Below are positions 44,901-59,900 of a stretch of 64,000 nucleotides of DNA, one piece after another. Every line of letters begins with the position of its first letter. Position 1 is the first letter of the stretch. This stretch comes from Apricaphanius iberus. Lineage: Eukaryota > Chordata > Actinopteri > Cyprinodontiformes > Aphaniidae. The notes beneath the pieces are model-generated. The model saw nothing but the letters and a program-made list of their open reading frames with translations, searched no databases and was not told the origin of the DNA. The translations under genes were made by a program, and so were the position numbers. The stretch covers positions 126,501 through 190,500 of the forward strand of contig JAPXFQ010002761.1 of NCBI GenBank assembly GCA_028564705.1, read 5' to 3'.

Positions 44901-47900
44901 GTAGAGATGGTCTGACCAAGCAGGCAAAGCGCCGCAGTGTGGACCTCATACTGAGGTCTCTGATGACGATGACCAGATGATTCTGTTCCCTTGACATCTA
45001 TTGTCTCAGATTTTCATCAAACTGCTTCCACTCCAAATTGAACTAAAACATCATCCGTTCTTCTCCTTTAGTTGATTAATTTCCAACACCTGTCTAGGAA
45101 CCTTTGGCAAGCCCTAGTTTCTTGTAGGAACGGTCAAAGACCAAGCACCATCCATTTATGGATTGCCACGTTCGCTTCTTGCCTTCTGGCATAACTAAAC
45201 TGCTGAACAAAACGGGCGGGACTCCCTATTGCATCTATAATCATATATTTTTCTTTATATCTGTAGATCAAAAAATGACTCAGCATCGTTCTGGGAAAGC
45301 AGCAGGCCAGGGCTCCACCAGTGGACAGTGAGGACAGCTGTCTGTTTTATTGTTCATTGTAGTGGTTTATTGTAGTTTGAAAATACTGATAACTTTGTTT
45401 GCTTAAATAAAATAATTATCATATATTGCCATAGATGCCTGTTGTCGCTAATTTGCATCATACCAAAAATTAGATCAATTTCATATCCTATAGTCAAATG
45501 AACTTTATCAACTTAATTTAGCAATTAACTGACAGCAAAAGCTTAAATGATTTTTTTTCCATGATTGGAAGCAAATGTAGGTGATAAGAGGTTAACGTTA
45601 ATGTTCTCCTCACCCTTCATCCTGTAGCAGAAAGCATCCCACGTCTCACTCAGGTTTTTCCGGTTGCCATAGTCCACGATGCCCACGTGTCCAAAGCCAC
45701 ACTTAGGATTGTAGTAGGTGGTGGGATAGGCGACCCGGGCTTGGTCCAACCATCCAGCAGCACACATGTTCAGTCCGCCCTTCAACCAGCCAACCAGCAG
45801 ATAAAGTCAGGAAGATCTCAGCAGCTGAAACCTGGCTGTGTTGTGTTCACTGACCTGCTGAGCGTAGGAGAGCTGACTGTAGGTAGCCAGGGTGCCTCCT
45901 TCTGCCCTGCAGCCCTGCTGAGCTGCTGTGTAGTCCAGCTTGTACTGACCTTTGGTGGAGCGGTAGTGAAATACGCCAAGTGTTGCATCTGCAAACAAAC
46001 ACTTCACGTCTGAGCGTTCAGATTTCAGTCTGAGTCATGATGATTCAGGACTAATCCTTCATGTGATTGGTTCTTCATTCCGTGCCAACTCAGAGCTCCT
46101 CCCATCATCTACCTTCAAAGTGGAGGTCAGTACATTTAGCGTCTGGATGGCAGCCTCCGTTGTCCTGGAGACAACGGCTGATCGGCAGCTGCTTGACTTC
46201 ACAGGTGACTCCATCTCCTACGTAGTTGTCCTTACAGGCGCATTTCTTCTTTCCCTGAGGACGTATTGGACCTGTTAGCTGAGGTGACACACCTGAGGAT
46301 GTATGTCGTAGTGAGTTCCTCACCGGAGCCATCATGGTGCAGATGGCGTGTTCGTGGCAGCCGCCGTTGTCCTCGCTGGCGCAGGGGTCTATGGGTAGAC
46401 AGGTGAAGCCGTCTCCAGAGTGGCCCTGAGGACAGGTGCAGCTCACCTTCTCCCCAACCTGAGAACATTTAGCTTCTCTGGCACAGCCGCCATTCCAGAT
46501 GTTACACATGTCCACCACTAGGGAGACAGACAAACCCGCCTCCTTAATACTAGATGAATAAACCTGTTTGTATTGAATATTTAGTAGAAACAAGTGAAAT
46601 GATCTGCCAGTGCCCAAAGTGAACTTTTCTTACTAAGAAACATAGAAAAAAGAAACAATTCTAGATCTAAATAAAACTAAAGTGTTTTACATTTATTCTA
46701 TACAACAAATAAAGACAATACATCTTAAAATAAGCATAAAACACTAGGAACGCTAGTAAGGAACAAATCAAGCCAAATTATCTAAAAACTAGAACATTAA
46801 ATCATTTTAAAGATATTTCTTCTCCTTAAATTAAGCTAATAAATCGTAGAAAACCAACATAATTATTGTACCCAGTCAGTTTCAGAAACAGTGTATATGT
46901 GATGGTAAAATATAAGATGTCATTATTTCAAATCAAAACTAAATGTTATATTGAGAAAGATTTTTGTTTTTAACACCATCTGAAAACCATTGCTTGAAAT
47001 AAATGTAAAATACTTAAAATAAGGAAAAAAGTCATCTTTACTTGAAACATGTAACTGGAAACTAGCTAATAAAGCTCAAAACAAGATGGAGACAATAATT
47101 TAGCAAGATTTAAAACAATAAATAAGCTTTAAGATTAGCAGGAATGTGTGTTTACCTGTGCAGGTGAGTCCGTCTCCTACATGAAACGGTCGGCAGATGC
47201 AGGTGTTGTTTTCCTCACAGACGGCCTTTGGAGAGCAGGTTGGAGAGCATTGGAACACCTTGGCTGGAACAGAGATTCCTCCGTGGTTAAGCTGCTGTCT
47301 GCTACACATCAGGTACCAACAGACATTTCCTCTAAAATCTCCCCTCCCTGTTAATCATAGAAGGACCCACAGAGTTCCTCATTCTGGAGCAAATTTAGAG
47401 TGTAGAAAAGCCGGACTTACTCTGCTGAACGTCGCAACGTTCCCCGGTCCATCCTTCCTCACAGAAACACAAACCGGTCCCCCGGAGTCCGTCGTCACAC
47501 GAGCCATGAGCCGAGCAGTTACAGGCTACAACAAAGAGTCAGGATAATGAACCTGGAGACACGGATATATCAGATGGCCCAATGAAGCGTTCTGAAGCTT
47601 ATTTCAGCAACTCTGACCTACGGTGTCCCTCAGGGTTCAATTCTTGGACCCCTACTTTCTAACCTACATATCCTGAAACACAAGGTTAATTACTATGCAG
47701 GCGACTGCCAGTTCTGTCTCCGTAAACCCTACTTACTCATTTCAGCACCTAAATGACTGTTTTAATGATATGAAATGTTAGCTGTCCACATATTTTCTCC
47801 TTTTAAATGAGAATAAAAACAGTAATTTTAGCACTAGAACGTCTCCTTGCCCTCAAAATGACCTTCCCTCCCTTCCTTTTAGCTTAAAACCTCCGTCTCT

Positions 47901-50900
47901 AACCCTGGGGTGACGATGGACTCTTTCTTAAAAATGGACATTTAGTTTATTTAGATGATAAAATCCCCCTTTTCTTCCATTTGTGTCGGCTTTCCAAACG
48001 TGCCATCTTCAATAAATTGTTCATGCTTTTATCATGTCCCGCCTTGATTTTTTTCTCAAATTCAGTAATTTATGACATTGATTCCACAGATCTTGCTTGT
48101 CTTGATTTGGTCCAGAATGCTGCTGCCTGATTCCTGACTGGCACTAGACGTCAGGAACATATTACCGCAGTCTTAGCTGTTTCCTTCAGGATTGTTTTTA
48201 AGATTTAGCTGTACGACAGTTGGGATAAAATCCTTTTGTACAGGAAAATCTTACAAACTTTAGGCAGTTCTTGATCATTCTAAAACAATTAATGCTGATC
48301 TTCATTTTTTTACTCTAAAATTTAGTTGGCAGTTTAATGTTCCACCTGGTTATTTTTCATGTTCAACTTGTTCAATGTGTTTTTGTAGTTGGTGCTTTTT
48401 TATAGAAAAACCTATGGATTTAGTTTTCTTTGTGTTTAAGGTCAAACTTGACTTGGTTAGCCCAACATGCCCCAAAGCTTCAGCTTCAAACGGACCATCA
48501 CTACCTGAGCTGACACCCAACCTGCTGCTCACCTTTACAGCTGGGACCGTAGAACCCGTCCCTGCACATCTCGCAGGCAGTGCCCCCAAAACCTGCCTCA
48601 CAGGTACAGGTACCATTGCCAAGATGGCCGTCGTCACATGTACCTCGGTTACTGCAGGGAGAGTGGACTCCACCGGGACAGACTGCAGACGGACAGGAGT
48701 GACGTATGCATAATAACCAAAGTAATCTAAAATCAGTCTGAAACAGAAAGTCTCACCCAGACAGTCTCTTCCATAGAAACCAGAACAACACTTTGGTTGC
48801 CAGAAGTTGATAGTACAGGTGGGTCGACAGCCAGAGTTTCTGCTGTAGAGCAGGCTTGGAAGATCACAGTTCTGGACGTCCTGAACACAAAACAGGACTC
48901 TTGATGAGAAATGGTCCTCGTTCTGACCTTCAGAGGGAGCAGAAGCAGAATCGGACCTTTCTCGCGGTTCCTCTGGGACAGAGAGTAGCAGAAGCTGTAC
49001 AGGGACCACAGCTCATCTAGAACACAAGGTAAAGGCAAGGACATTTTATTATAGAACACACTTCCAACATGCTTTACATGATTTGGTGGTAGAGAAACAA
49101 ATAAAACATGATAAAACCATAAAAGAATCCACAGTAATTTAGACATGAGGGACAATCTGGACGTGACGTTTTTCTAGTTTCAGACGCTACGTCGGTTCAA
49201 ACGTTTGATTTCTTTACTTTGTTCTTCAGTGTAAGTAACTAAACACAAACTGCTAGCCGTACTTTCACCTCCTGACATTGCCAATAAATTTATGAAACAT
49301 GAAAAGTGAAAAAATAGCCCTCTGGGAGGCGCTAGAGGAGCTGGACTGTAACATGGACTGTGTGTCACTACTGTATAATTTACCCATGCATCTCGCTGAT
49401 CTCAGCTCCTGTAAATACTGCTATTAATACTCGCAACTGTATCTATAATCTGTTATAGCTTTCCATATTTAACCCGTGGTGGAAAACCTTATATCAAAAA
49501 ATCATCTGTTTTGTGTATTCAGCTGTAACTCATAGTCACTGTGCGCTGAGTCTTTATTATTGTTGATCAGTCTCACTGAATGACGCTGCAGACTTCAGTC
49601 ATGGTCAAAGGGACTGATTCCTACTGCGTGCGTTGCCATGGAGACGACCCCCTCAGAGGGAATGACCTTCCCAATCAAGCAGAAGGCGCCTCCAGGAGTT
49701 ACCCTGAAGAAGTGTAATTGTAAGGTTAACTAAATGAGTTAAAGGCTGTGTTACACAGACACAGGTCAATATTTTACATGTTCCAATGTAAATGTCTGTC
49801 TCATTAAATCCTCCAAACTTTAACGGAATCTTCTCTCATCATTTTATTTAAGATTTTCTCTTTTCATAGCCTGTTCATAGCTTATATACTGTTACAGTCT
49901 GTATAAACTCATAGTATATTCATAACATACTATATTCTGTAAAATCTCATGCCTAAAGCACATCTGCATGGATACAAACTGCATTTTGTTGCCCTGTTCT
50001 GGTGACGTGTGTGTCTATTCTATTCTACACACTGATCAGACTGGATATCAACTTCTCCTGAAGGACTTTAAATGAAAAAAAACCCAAACTTTCCTGTAAG
50101 TTTGCAAGCAAAACGCAACATTGACACAGAAAGCTTCAGCCGCTCACACAGACAGGATCCAATGTGTGGGAGCTCTTATAAAAACGATCCATCTGGAAGA
50201 AAGAAGACTAAAGTTTCCATCACACCCTGGTGGTGCAGAGGGTGGTGGTAAGGACTGACCTCTGGTCCACATGGACACTTCACCCATGTGTCAGTCGGAG
50301 AACCAAAACATGTTGAGCTTGAAGACATGGAAGCTCGTCTTTAACGATTCCACATCTGATGATCATCAGATCTCTTGACCAGTAGGATTTCAGAAAGTTA
50401 GTAAGACAAATCAAGGACTTACTTTGAGATCCAGCACCGTCTGTTCATCACAGCGCCCTCCCAGGCTGGGTGGAATCAGCAGACAGTCTATTCCATACGC
50501 TATCCCGGCTCTGAACACAAGATGCCTCTCAGTGATCCGACATGATCCGTCATTGATGAAGATTTCTCCCTGATCAAATAAATTCAATTAAATTCAGTTT
50601 ATTTATATAGCGCCATTTCACAACAGATGTCATCTCAAAGCACTTTACAAAAAGAGTTATTACAATACAATGTTTAATGTAGAAATTAGAGAACCACAGA
50701 AGATTGCGTCGTGTAATTCTCAGCAATCCCTCATACTGAGCAAGCATGAATAAGACAATCAACGGTACAAAGTCCACTCCTCTTCTTTGGGTCGCTTTTC
50801 TGTCCTACTTACAATTTTATCCAAACCACCGCAGGAGAAGGAGAGAGATGATCCCTGCAGAGTCCGACCAGACTCCAGATAGATCAATCCTTCTGCATAA

Positions 50901-53900
50901 ACCTGACGATAAAGAAAAGAACCTGATGGTCCAATCCTTGATGACAGAACTTGTTCTGAGGTGTCCACTCTCCATAACCCCCCAGGTCTAAAATATAGTC
51001 AGCAGGTGCTGGAGGTCTTCACCTTCTGGCTGATCAGGACGTGATACTTCAGGTACTCCAGCAGCTGTGGCCGATTACGTTGGTGGAACAAGAAGTCCTT
51101 CTGTTGTTGTGGTAGAGCGGCCATGACATCATCAGAGGGCAGGAAGATGGTGATTGGCTGGTAGATCAGATCATTTATGAGGTCCATCACACCTGTGTCC
51201 TGAAACACAGCGAAGGAGATGCAGTCAGGTGGTTCCTGGAACCGTCAGAGCCTCTGGCTAAGGATCCACAGAGAAACATCTGGGTTCCTGGAACCGTCAG
51301 AGCCTCTGGCTAAGGATCCATAAACAAATCTGGGTTCCTGGAACCATCAGGTTCTCTGGCTAAGGATCCACAGAGAAACATCTGGGTTCCTGGAACCATC
51401 AGGTTCTCTGGCTAAGGATCCATAAACAAATCTGGGTTCCTGGAACCATCAGGTTCTCTGGCTAAGGATCCACATATAAACATCTGGGTTCCTGGAACCA
51501 TCAGGTCCTCTGGTTAAAGATCCACAGATAAAAATCTGGGTTCCTGGAACCATCAGGTTCTCTGGCTAAGGATCCACAGAGAAACATCTGGGTTCCTGGA
51601 ACCATCAGGTTCTCTGGCTAAGGATCCATAAACAAATCTGGGTTCCTGGAACCATCAGGTTCTCTGGCTAAGGATCCACAGAGAAACATCTGGGTTCCTG
51701 GAACCATCAGGTCCTCTGGTTAAAGATCCACAGATAAAAATCTGGGTTCCTGGAACCATCAGGTTCTCTGGCTAAGGATCCACAGAGAAACATCTGGGTT
51801 CCTGGAACCATCAGGTTCTCTGGCTAAGGATCCATAAACAAATCTGGGTTCCTGGAACCATCAGGTTCTCTGGTTAAAGATCCACACAGAAACATCTGGG
51901 TTCCTGGAACCGTCAGGTCCTCTGGTTAAAGATCCACAGATAAAAATCTGGGTTCCTGGAACCATCAGGTTCTCTGGCTAAGGATCCACAGAGAAACATC
52001 TGGGTTCCTGGAACCATCAGGTTCTCTGGCTAAGGATCCATAAACAAATCTGGGTTCCTGGAACCATCAGGTTCTCTGGCTAAGGATCCACAGAGAAACA
52101 TCTGGGTTCCTGGAACCATCAGGTTCTCTGGCTAAGGATCCACACAGAAACATCTGGGTTCCTGGAACCGTCAGGTCCTCTGGTTAAAGATCCACAGATA
52201 AAAATCTGGGTTCCTGGAACCATCAGGTTCTCTGGCTAAGGATCCACAGAGAAACATCTGGGTTCCTGGAACCATCAGGTTCTCTGGCTAAGGATCCCCA
52301 TAGAAACATCTGGGTTCCTGGAACCATCAGGTTCTCTGGCTAAGGATCCCCATAGAAACATCTGGGTTCCTGGAACCATCAGGTCCTCTGGTTAAAGATC
52401 CACAGATAAAAATCTGGGTTCCTGGAACCATCAGGTTCTCTGGCTAAGGATCCACAGAGAAACATCTGGGTTCCTGGAACCATCAGGTTCTCTGGCTAAG
52501 GATCCATAAACAAATCTGGGTTCCTGGAACCATCAGGTCCTCTGGTTAAAGATCCACAGATAAAAATCTGGGTTCCTGGAACCATCAGGTTCTCTGGCTA
52601 AAGATCCACAGATAAAAATCTGGGTTCCTGGAACCACAGGTTCTCGCTAAGGATCCAAAACATCTGGTTCCTGAACCATCAGTTCTCTGGCAAATCCACA
52701 AGAAACATCTGGTTCCTGGAACCATCAGGCCTCTGGTTAAAGATCCAAGATAAAAATCTGGGTTCCTGGAACCATCAGGTTCTCTGCTAAGGATCCACAG
52801 AGAAACATCTGGGTTCCTGGAACCATCAGGTTCTCTGGCTAAGGATCCATAAACAAATCTGGGTTCCTGGAACCATCAGGTTCTCTGGTTAAAGATCCAC
52901 AAGAAACATCTGGGTTCCTGAACCATCAGGTTCTCTGGCTAAGGATCCACAGAGAAACATCTGGTTCCTGGAACCATCAGGTTCTCTGGCTAAGGATCCA
53001 CAGAGAAACATCTGGTTCCTGGAACCATCAGGTCCTCTGGTTAAAGATCCAAGATAAAAATCTGGGTTCCTGGAACCATCAGGTTCTCTGGCTAAGGATC
53101 CACAGAGAAACATCTGGGTTCCTGGAACCATCAGGTTCTCTGGCTAAGGATCCACAGAGAAACATCTGGGTTCCTGGAACCATCAGGTTCTCTGGCTAAG
53201 GATCCACAGAGAAACATCTGGGTTCCTGGAACCATCAGGTTCTTGGCTAAGATCCACAAGAAACATCTGGGTTCCTGGAACCATCAGGTCCTCTGGCTAA
53301 GATCCACAGATAAAAATCTGGGTTCCTGGAACCATCAGGTTCTCTGGCTAAGGATCCACAGAGAAACATCTGGGTTCCTGGAACCATCAGGTTCTCTGGC
53401 TAAGGATCCACATAGAAACATCTGGGTTCCTGGAACCATCAGGTTCTCTGGCTAAGGATCCACAGAGAAACATCTGGGTTCCTGGAACCATCAGGTTCTC
53501 TGGCTAAGGATCCATAAACAAATCTGGGTTCCTGGAACCATCAGGTTCTCTGGCTAAGGATCCACAGAGAAACATCTGGGTTCCTGGAACCATCAGGTTC
53601 TCTGGCTAAGGATCCACAGAGAAACATCTGGGTTCCTGGAACCATCAGGTTCTCTGGTTAAAGATCCACACAGAAACATCTGGGTTCCTGGAACCGTCAG
53701 GTCCTCTGGTTAAAGATCCACAGATAAAAATCTGGGTTCCTGGAACCATCAGGTTCTCTGGCTAAGGATCCACAGAGAAACATCTGGGTTCCTGGAACCA
53801 TCAGGTTCTCTGGCTAAGGATCCACAGAGAAACATCTGGGTTCCTGGAACCATCAGGTCCTCTGGTTAAAGATCCACAGATAAAAATCTGGGTTCCTGGA

Positions 53901-56900
53901 ACCATCAGGTTCTCTGGCTAAGGATCCCCATAGAAACATCTGGGTTCCTGGAACCATCAGGTTCTCTGGCTAAGGATCCACAGAGAAACATCTGGGTTCC
54001 TGGAACCATCAGGTTCTCTGGCTAAGGATCCACAGAGAAACATCTGGGTTCCTGGAACCATCAGGTTCTCTGGCTAAGGATCCACAGAGAAACATCTGGG
54101 TTCCTGGAACCATCAGGTCCTCTGGCTAAGGATCCACAGATAAAAATCTGGGTTCCTGGAACCATCAGGTTCTCTGGCTAAGGATCCCCATAGAAACATC
54201 CTGGTTCCTGGAACCATCAGGTCCTCTGGTTAAAGATCCACAGATAAAAATCTTGGTTCCTGGAACCATCAGGTTCTCTGGCTAAGGATCCACAGAGAAA
54301 CATCTGGGTTCCTGGAACCATCAGGTCCTCTGGCTAAGGATCCACAGAGAAACATCTTGGTTCCTGGAACCATCAGGTCCTCTGGCTAAGGATCCCCATA
54401 GAAACATCTGGGTTCCTGGAACCATCAGGTTCTCTGGCTAAGGATCCACAGAGAAACATCTGGGTTCCTGGAACCATCAGGTCCTCTGGCTAAGGATCCA
54501 CAGAGAAACATCTGGGTTCCTGGAACCATCAGGTCCTCTGGCTAAGGATCCACAGAGAAACATCTGGGTTCCTGGAACCATCAGGTCCTCTGGCTAAGGA
54601 TCCACAGCGCTCCTCTAAGACACTGGGTGACTTTAGTCTTTATATCCATGTCAATACATTGATGGTTTTAAAGGTCTGACACAGGCAGCAGTGGCTAGGT
54701 GACCTTTAACCTGAACCCCGTCTGAACCCCTGTGACCCTGAAGTGGCTCCAGAAAACAGACGGACCGATAGTCTGATAAACGATTCACATGGAGGTCTGT
54801 GGTGGTTTTACCTGGAGCAGCTTGTAGAAGGTTTTATATCCGTGTTTCTCAGCCACGTCTGTCAGGTTCAGCTCTGTCGGGTTCTACAGAAACACAAGAG
54901 TTAAACATCCAGGCGCTAAACGGTTGTAGCGCTATGCTGCAGACTGGTGACTCGCACTGACAGGGATGAGCATCACGTTGTTTCTGTCAACGTTGGGTGG
55001 AAAGAGGACGCTGTCGATTTCATGGATGATGCCATTGACGCTGATGTCGTCACTGTTGGTCAAATTAGCCTTGTTGATGGTGATTCTCCCCTAAGAATAC
55101 AACAAACAGTAAAATGGACATTAGTTGTACAACACTTTATCTTGTCTTAAGGACCAAGAAGCACTTTATACCACATGAACCCATTCATTGAACCATTTAT
55201 TCCCAGACTGATGGTGGTCAGCTGTGTTACAGCCTCAGCTGCACCGGAACATGCTAACAGACACCGTAACCAATTAACAAAGACATCAGACTCTAAATGC
55301 ATCTTTTTTTTACGGTTAACTAAAGACGGCTTACTGTCCGGTTCAAGAAGTTTAAAAGGAACTTACAGAAACCTGGAGTGGATCATTCTTGATTCGTCTG
55401 CTGGATTCTCAGAATCAGAATTGAGTTTCATTGCCAGGAATGTGAAGAGAGTTCAGAACCAGGGCCGGCCCAAAACAAAACTAAATCCAATGGAGTAATA
55501 TTCACATTTTCATAAATCGTAACAACTGTAGTCCCTGTTTAATTTCAGCATTTATGGGGGGTCTGGATGGGTTTGGGTGGCCCTAAGCAACCGCTTACTT
55601 TGCTTATGATTTGGGCCAGCTCTGTTCACAGTACTAGGATTGTTTTTGGTGCAATGGTGCATACATGAATATTGACGATACGAGACAATCAAAAACAAAC
55701 AAATAGTTCAAGTCTCGAGACAAAAATGAAAAGTGAGACGACCGTAGATCGATTGAATATCAAACAGACCATAAATAGCGCTCAACTTTTAAGTCCACAG
55801 AAATAGAACAAGAATATTACAAAGATTATTAAAATTATAAGGAATAAATCATACAGTGATTGTAGAGGACAAAATACCTGTGCGGAGTAAAGGTGTCACG
55901 ATTCTCCAAATCCTCAATTTGATTTGATATTTCGATTTCAGGGTTTAAGATTCTATTCTTATTTTTTTCCTTTTCCTACAGTACAGAACCTTATGTCATT
56001 TTTAGATTATTCTAGTCTATGATCATTGGTTTTATTCATTCAATTTTGTACAGTAAATCTTATTTCAGAAGACTTATGTGATGCAATTTCCATTAATCAT
56101 GTGTATCTCATGAGGCATTAATGGTCTAATTTAAATAATTAATTTACAACATTATTGTATTTACAATAATTTTTTACACTTAAAAGTGTGAAAATCTTGT
56201 TTAAATAAATATCAGAAATGATTAGTAACAGAGGGTTGCTGCCATCTAGTGGCTCTTTTTAGTTACTGCAGCTCATTAACTCTCAGCTCCGGCCGCCTCA
56301 GAGAAACGAGCTAATGAGCAGCTAACAGCGGTTCTCTGGTTTACAAGAATGTCGACTTAACTCACGGGGAACTCAACATTTCCTCACTGGTGATCTGAGA
56401 GAAGAAGGAGCAGCTTTAGCTCCGGTCCCGCTGCTTCTTTCTTCCTAGCCGTGGTTTAACTGTAGCTTAGCTAATAGCTACATGCTAGCATTAGCTCATA
56501 TGCTCTGTAGAGGTGAGCTGTGATCATGGGGGATGTTCTTATTGTAATGTAGCGGTTAATAATGTTACCAGGTGTTGGTGTGAGTTGTATGAGAACTGAT
56601 GAGAGTTAATTGTTAGGGAAAATGCAATGTGTGATTCCTGCTGATGAGGAAATCTGAGTAAATAGACGGTTGCCTGGTAACTGTTGCTATGGAGTCCGAG
56701 TGGGACGCTAGTGATGCTATAGTATGTAAACATGGGAGGACGTGATCGCTATTGTCTTTTAGATTTCGTGATGTCTTGATGTAATTTCGATTGATCTCAG
56801 TTTTATTCGATTAAATAAAACTGAGATTGTGAAACTCCTAGTGTGGAGTGATTCTGTTGTTCATGGTTATTATACCTGTTCTTGGAGCGTTTGCATCTAT

Positions 56901-59900
56901 TCTGCACTGGAGGTTCTCTTCACTAAGGCTACCTGTGTCTACACAGTGTGTGATCCAAGCAGCATGTATGGTTCTGAAATGTTCTCTGATTGGTCACCTG
57001 GGTGGAGCTGGTGGTGAGGACGAGTCCGGACAGGGAGGTCAGGTTTCGGGGTCGGTTCAGGTCGTCGGGCAGCAGAGTGTGACACATGACGATGTGGCTG
57101 CGTAGCACGTTGGCGTAGGTCTCTTTGTGCTCGGTCAAAGCTCTTGCCTGAAAGGAAACAAACACTGTAGGGATTCCAATATACTGATGTCTGGAAGTTA
57201 TTCCGGCTCCTCTTTTGGAACAAGAACACGTTTAATGGAGGACTTCTAAAGAACTCACAATAATGGAACTGTTGGAATTGGCGACCAGAGAAAAGGGAGC
57301 AAAGACGGTGAACGGACCACGACCTTTTAGGCTAATCTCCATCATCTGAAACCAGAGTTTACTTGAGTTAGTGAGCTTTATCCTGTAGGGGGCGACAGAG
57401 TGGAACCTCTGGATGCTTACCATCAGACTGAAGTAAAACGTGGTGGACCCCTTATACCTCAGCTCCTGTCAGAAGTCAGCAGACGGCTGGTTAAAGACAT
57501 GACACGACTCAGAGAGCGTTTTTTATCCAGAGACCCACCTTCTGCACGGTGCCTTTACACTTCAAACCATCTCCAACATAGTTCTCAAGACATGTGCAGG
57601 ATCGGATACCAGGTCCTGTCATGTTGCACTGGGCAAAGTGGTGGCAGCCGCCATTTTTCTGTAAAACATCGCAGCAGCTTCAAAGTTCAAATCGACACGT
57701 CGCTGTGGAAACTGATCCCATCATGATCAGAACAAGACTTCTTAAACCAAAACACCAGTGGCCAACAACACTCACCGTGGAACACAAGTCGACCATGCTG
57801 CAGTTCTGTCCATCACCTGCGTAACCTTTGCTGCAGAAGCATGAAGTCTGCCGAGGTAGAAAACACAACCAGAACGCGTCTTAGTGTCTGTAGATCTCAT
57901 TTCTAGGTTAACCCTGGTGTAGAAAGCTCTTACTTTGTTTGGTCCGACATGGATACAGTCTGCTTTAGCGTGGCATCCTCCATTCCTCTCCAGACATGGA
58001 TTTATCTCTATGGGAAGGGAAACCTCCACTTTAAACATGTTAAGCTCACAAGAGAAGAAGACTTACTTATTCTGTAGCATGGAACATTTTCTAATCATTT
58101 TAATTTGTCAACATAAATTATGCAAATCTCCATCTGCATCAATCATTTGTGTTGTGATCCACATTGCAGAAAGTACCAATCTTAAATGGTGGTGGAGGAC
58201 TGTTCAAAATCAGTCCAAGGGCCCTAATTGGCCCCTGGGCCACACTTTGGTTACCCCTGATCTAGTCAGGAACCTTTAGAGAGGAGCTGTGGTTTAATCT
58301 CACAGCAAAGGACACGTATCCTGCTGCTTCTGCATCGGTTAGGGGGTTAACCAGGGGAACGTACCCACACAGACGAACCCGTCTCCAGCATAGCCGCTCC
58401 TACAGACACAGTCTCTGAGGCCGGGTCGGGTCCGTTTACAAACCGCATACAGACTGCAGCCGCCGTTCTTCACCAGACACGCGTCTACAGCTGCAGACAT
58501 CAGCCAACGGATGAGAAGAGCAGCTGGGAACAGATAACCCTGCGCTGCTGCTGGAGGTTCTTACCTTTACAGAACGTTCCGTTTCCCTCAAATCCAGCTG
58601 CGCACAGACACTGAGATCCAGATGTTTGGACCACACAGCTGGAGGAGAGGGACGCATAAGAAGAGGCGCAGGTTAGAAGATGAAGAAGCACAATCGGTGC
58701 CTATCAGGGAAGTTCTTATTGACTTACTTTGCACTGCTATGACATTTCACCAACCCACACAGTTCATCAGCTTTTGATTCAATTTCTGCAACAAGATGAA
58801 CACAATATAATGCTACAAGTCAACGTCTCATTCACTGTCCTATCCATCAATGAATGCCTAAGAGACTTTTTCTGGATGAAATCCTCTCTGGCTCCTGTTT
58901 CAGGAGGTTGCATTTTGTTGGAGGAGAGGGTGTGGCTAACATCAGGATCACGAGCCTAACTCTGTATTATTTATGATTTATTGCTCCATACAGGCTCCAT
59001 TTCTGCAACCTAATCAGATAACAGCTGGGATGGAGGATGGTTGTGATGCTGGATTCAGTTGGATTAAAATCCTGTAAAACACTAGAAGACATAAACACAG
59101 CACCTTCTAGATGCTCTGACTTCCCAGAGGAATAGAGCTAGTGATTGATAACCAAACGTTGGTGAAATGAAGGAGTTTAGTGGCAGATAATTGCTTATTT
59201 AGAGGCTGACCTTTGGCTGCCCCATTAACTCCTATTGTATGGATATATGCTGATTAACTATGGATCTAAACTTCTCCTGAAGGACTCCTAGTGGCTCCTA
59301 GCTGGTCTGGGGGAGTAAATGAACGTAATGCCGGCTAGAAATAAGGTCTTGGTTGCAATAAAAAACACTTCCTCTTTAAAGGTACCATGTGTAAGAGTGA
59401 CATCTTGTGGTTAAATTGGAGTACTGCAATCCATGTAATAAAACAAAGCAGTTAGTTCCCCTCTATGAATTCATGGAGAGCTGCCAGTTAATGATTGGTC
59501 AGAAGTTACACGATGACGAGTTACACAGAGGAAGTTGATAAATGGATAAATACATTTCACTGAAATATCGATGGTAATTGATAAAAGTAGATATTTGTAG
59601 AGCAGATTACTTTTCTGCTAGCATTGTTAGCTCAATGTTAGCCTTTAGCCTGGTCGGTGTCAGATAACAGATGGCGGTTTACTGTTTTGTGTTGAAAACT
59701 TAGCGACCCTCACATCTGATTGGCTCTGGAAACAGGAAGCATGGAGGCGGGGCAAATATCGTAAACAATGACTACATCCTGTAGCAGTGTTTATAAAGTA
59801 ACAAAAACTACCCAACTAGCCGAGATCGAAATCTGTTCCAATGTAACATTCCTTACAACATGTTTGGGACATTAGACTGTTGTGGGATTCATTTACTGTT

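Noticed and set aside
52889..53131. 80-residue minus-strand open frame of repeated '[13 protein letters not shown]' units
   Set aside because: It is a by-product of the 50-52 bp minisatellite. The unit length is not a multiple of three, so the frame survives only where units have lost bases, and it lies in an intron.
51226..54608. CRISPR-like regular spacing of repeats
   Set aside because: Spacers are not unique: the whole 50-52 bp unit repeats with few variants, and the context is a vertebrate intron. It is a minisatellite.
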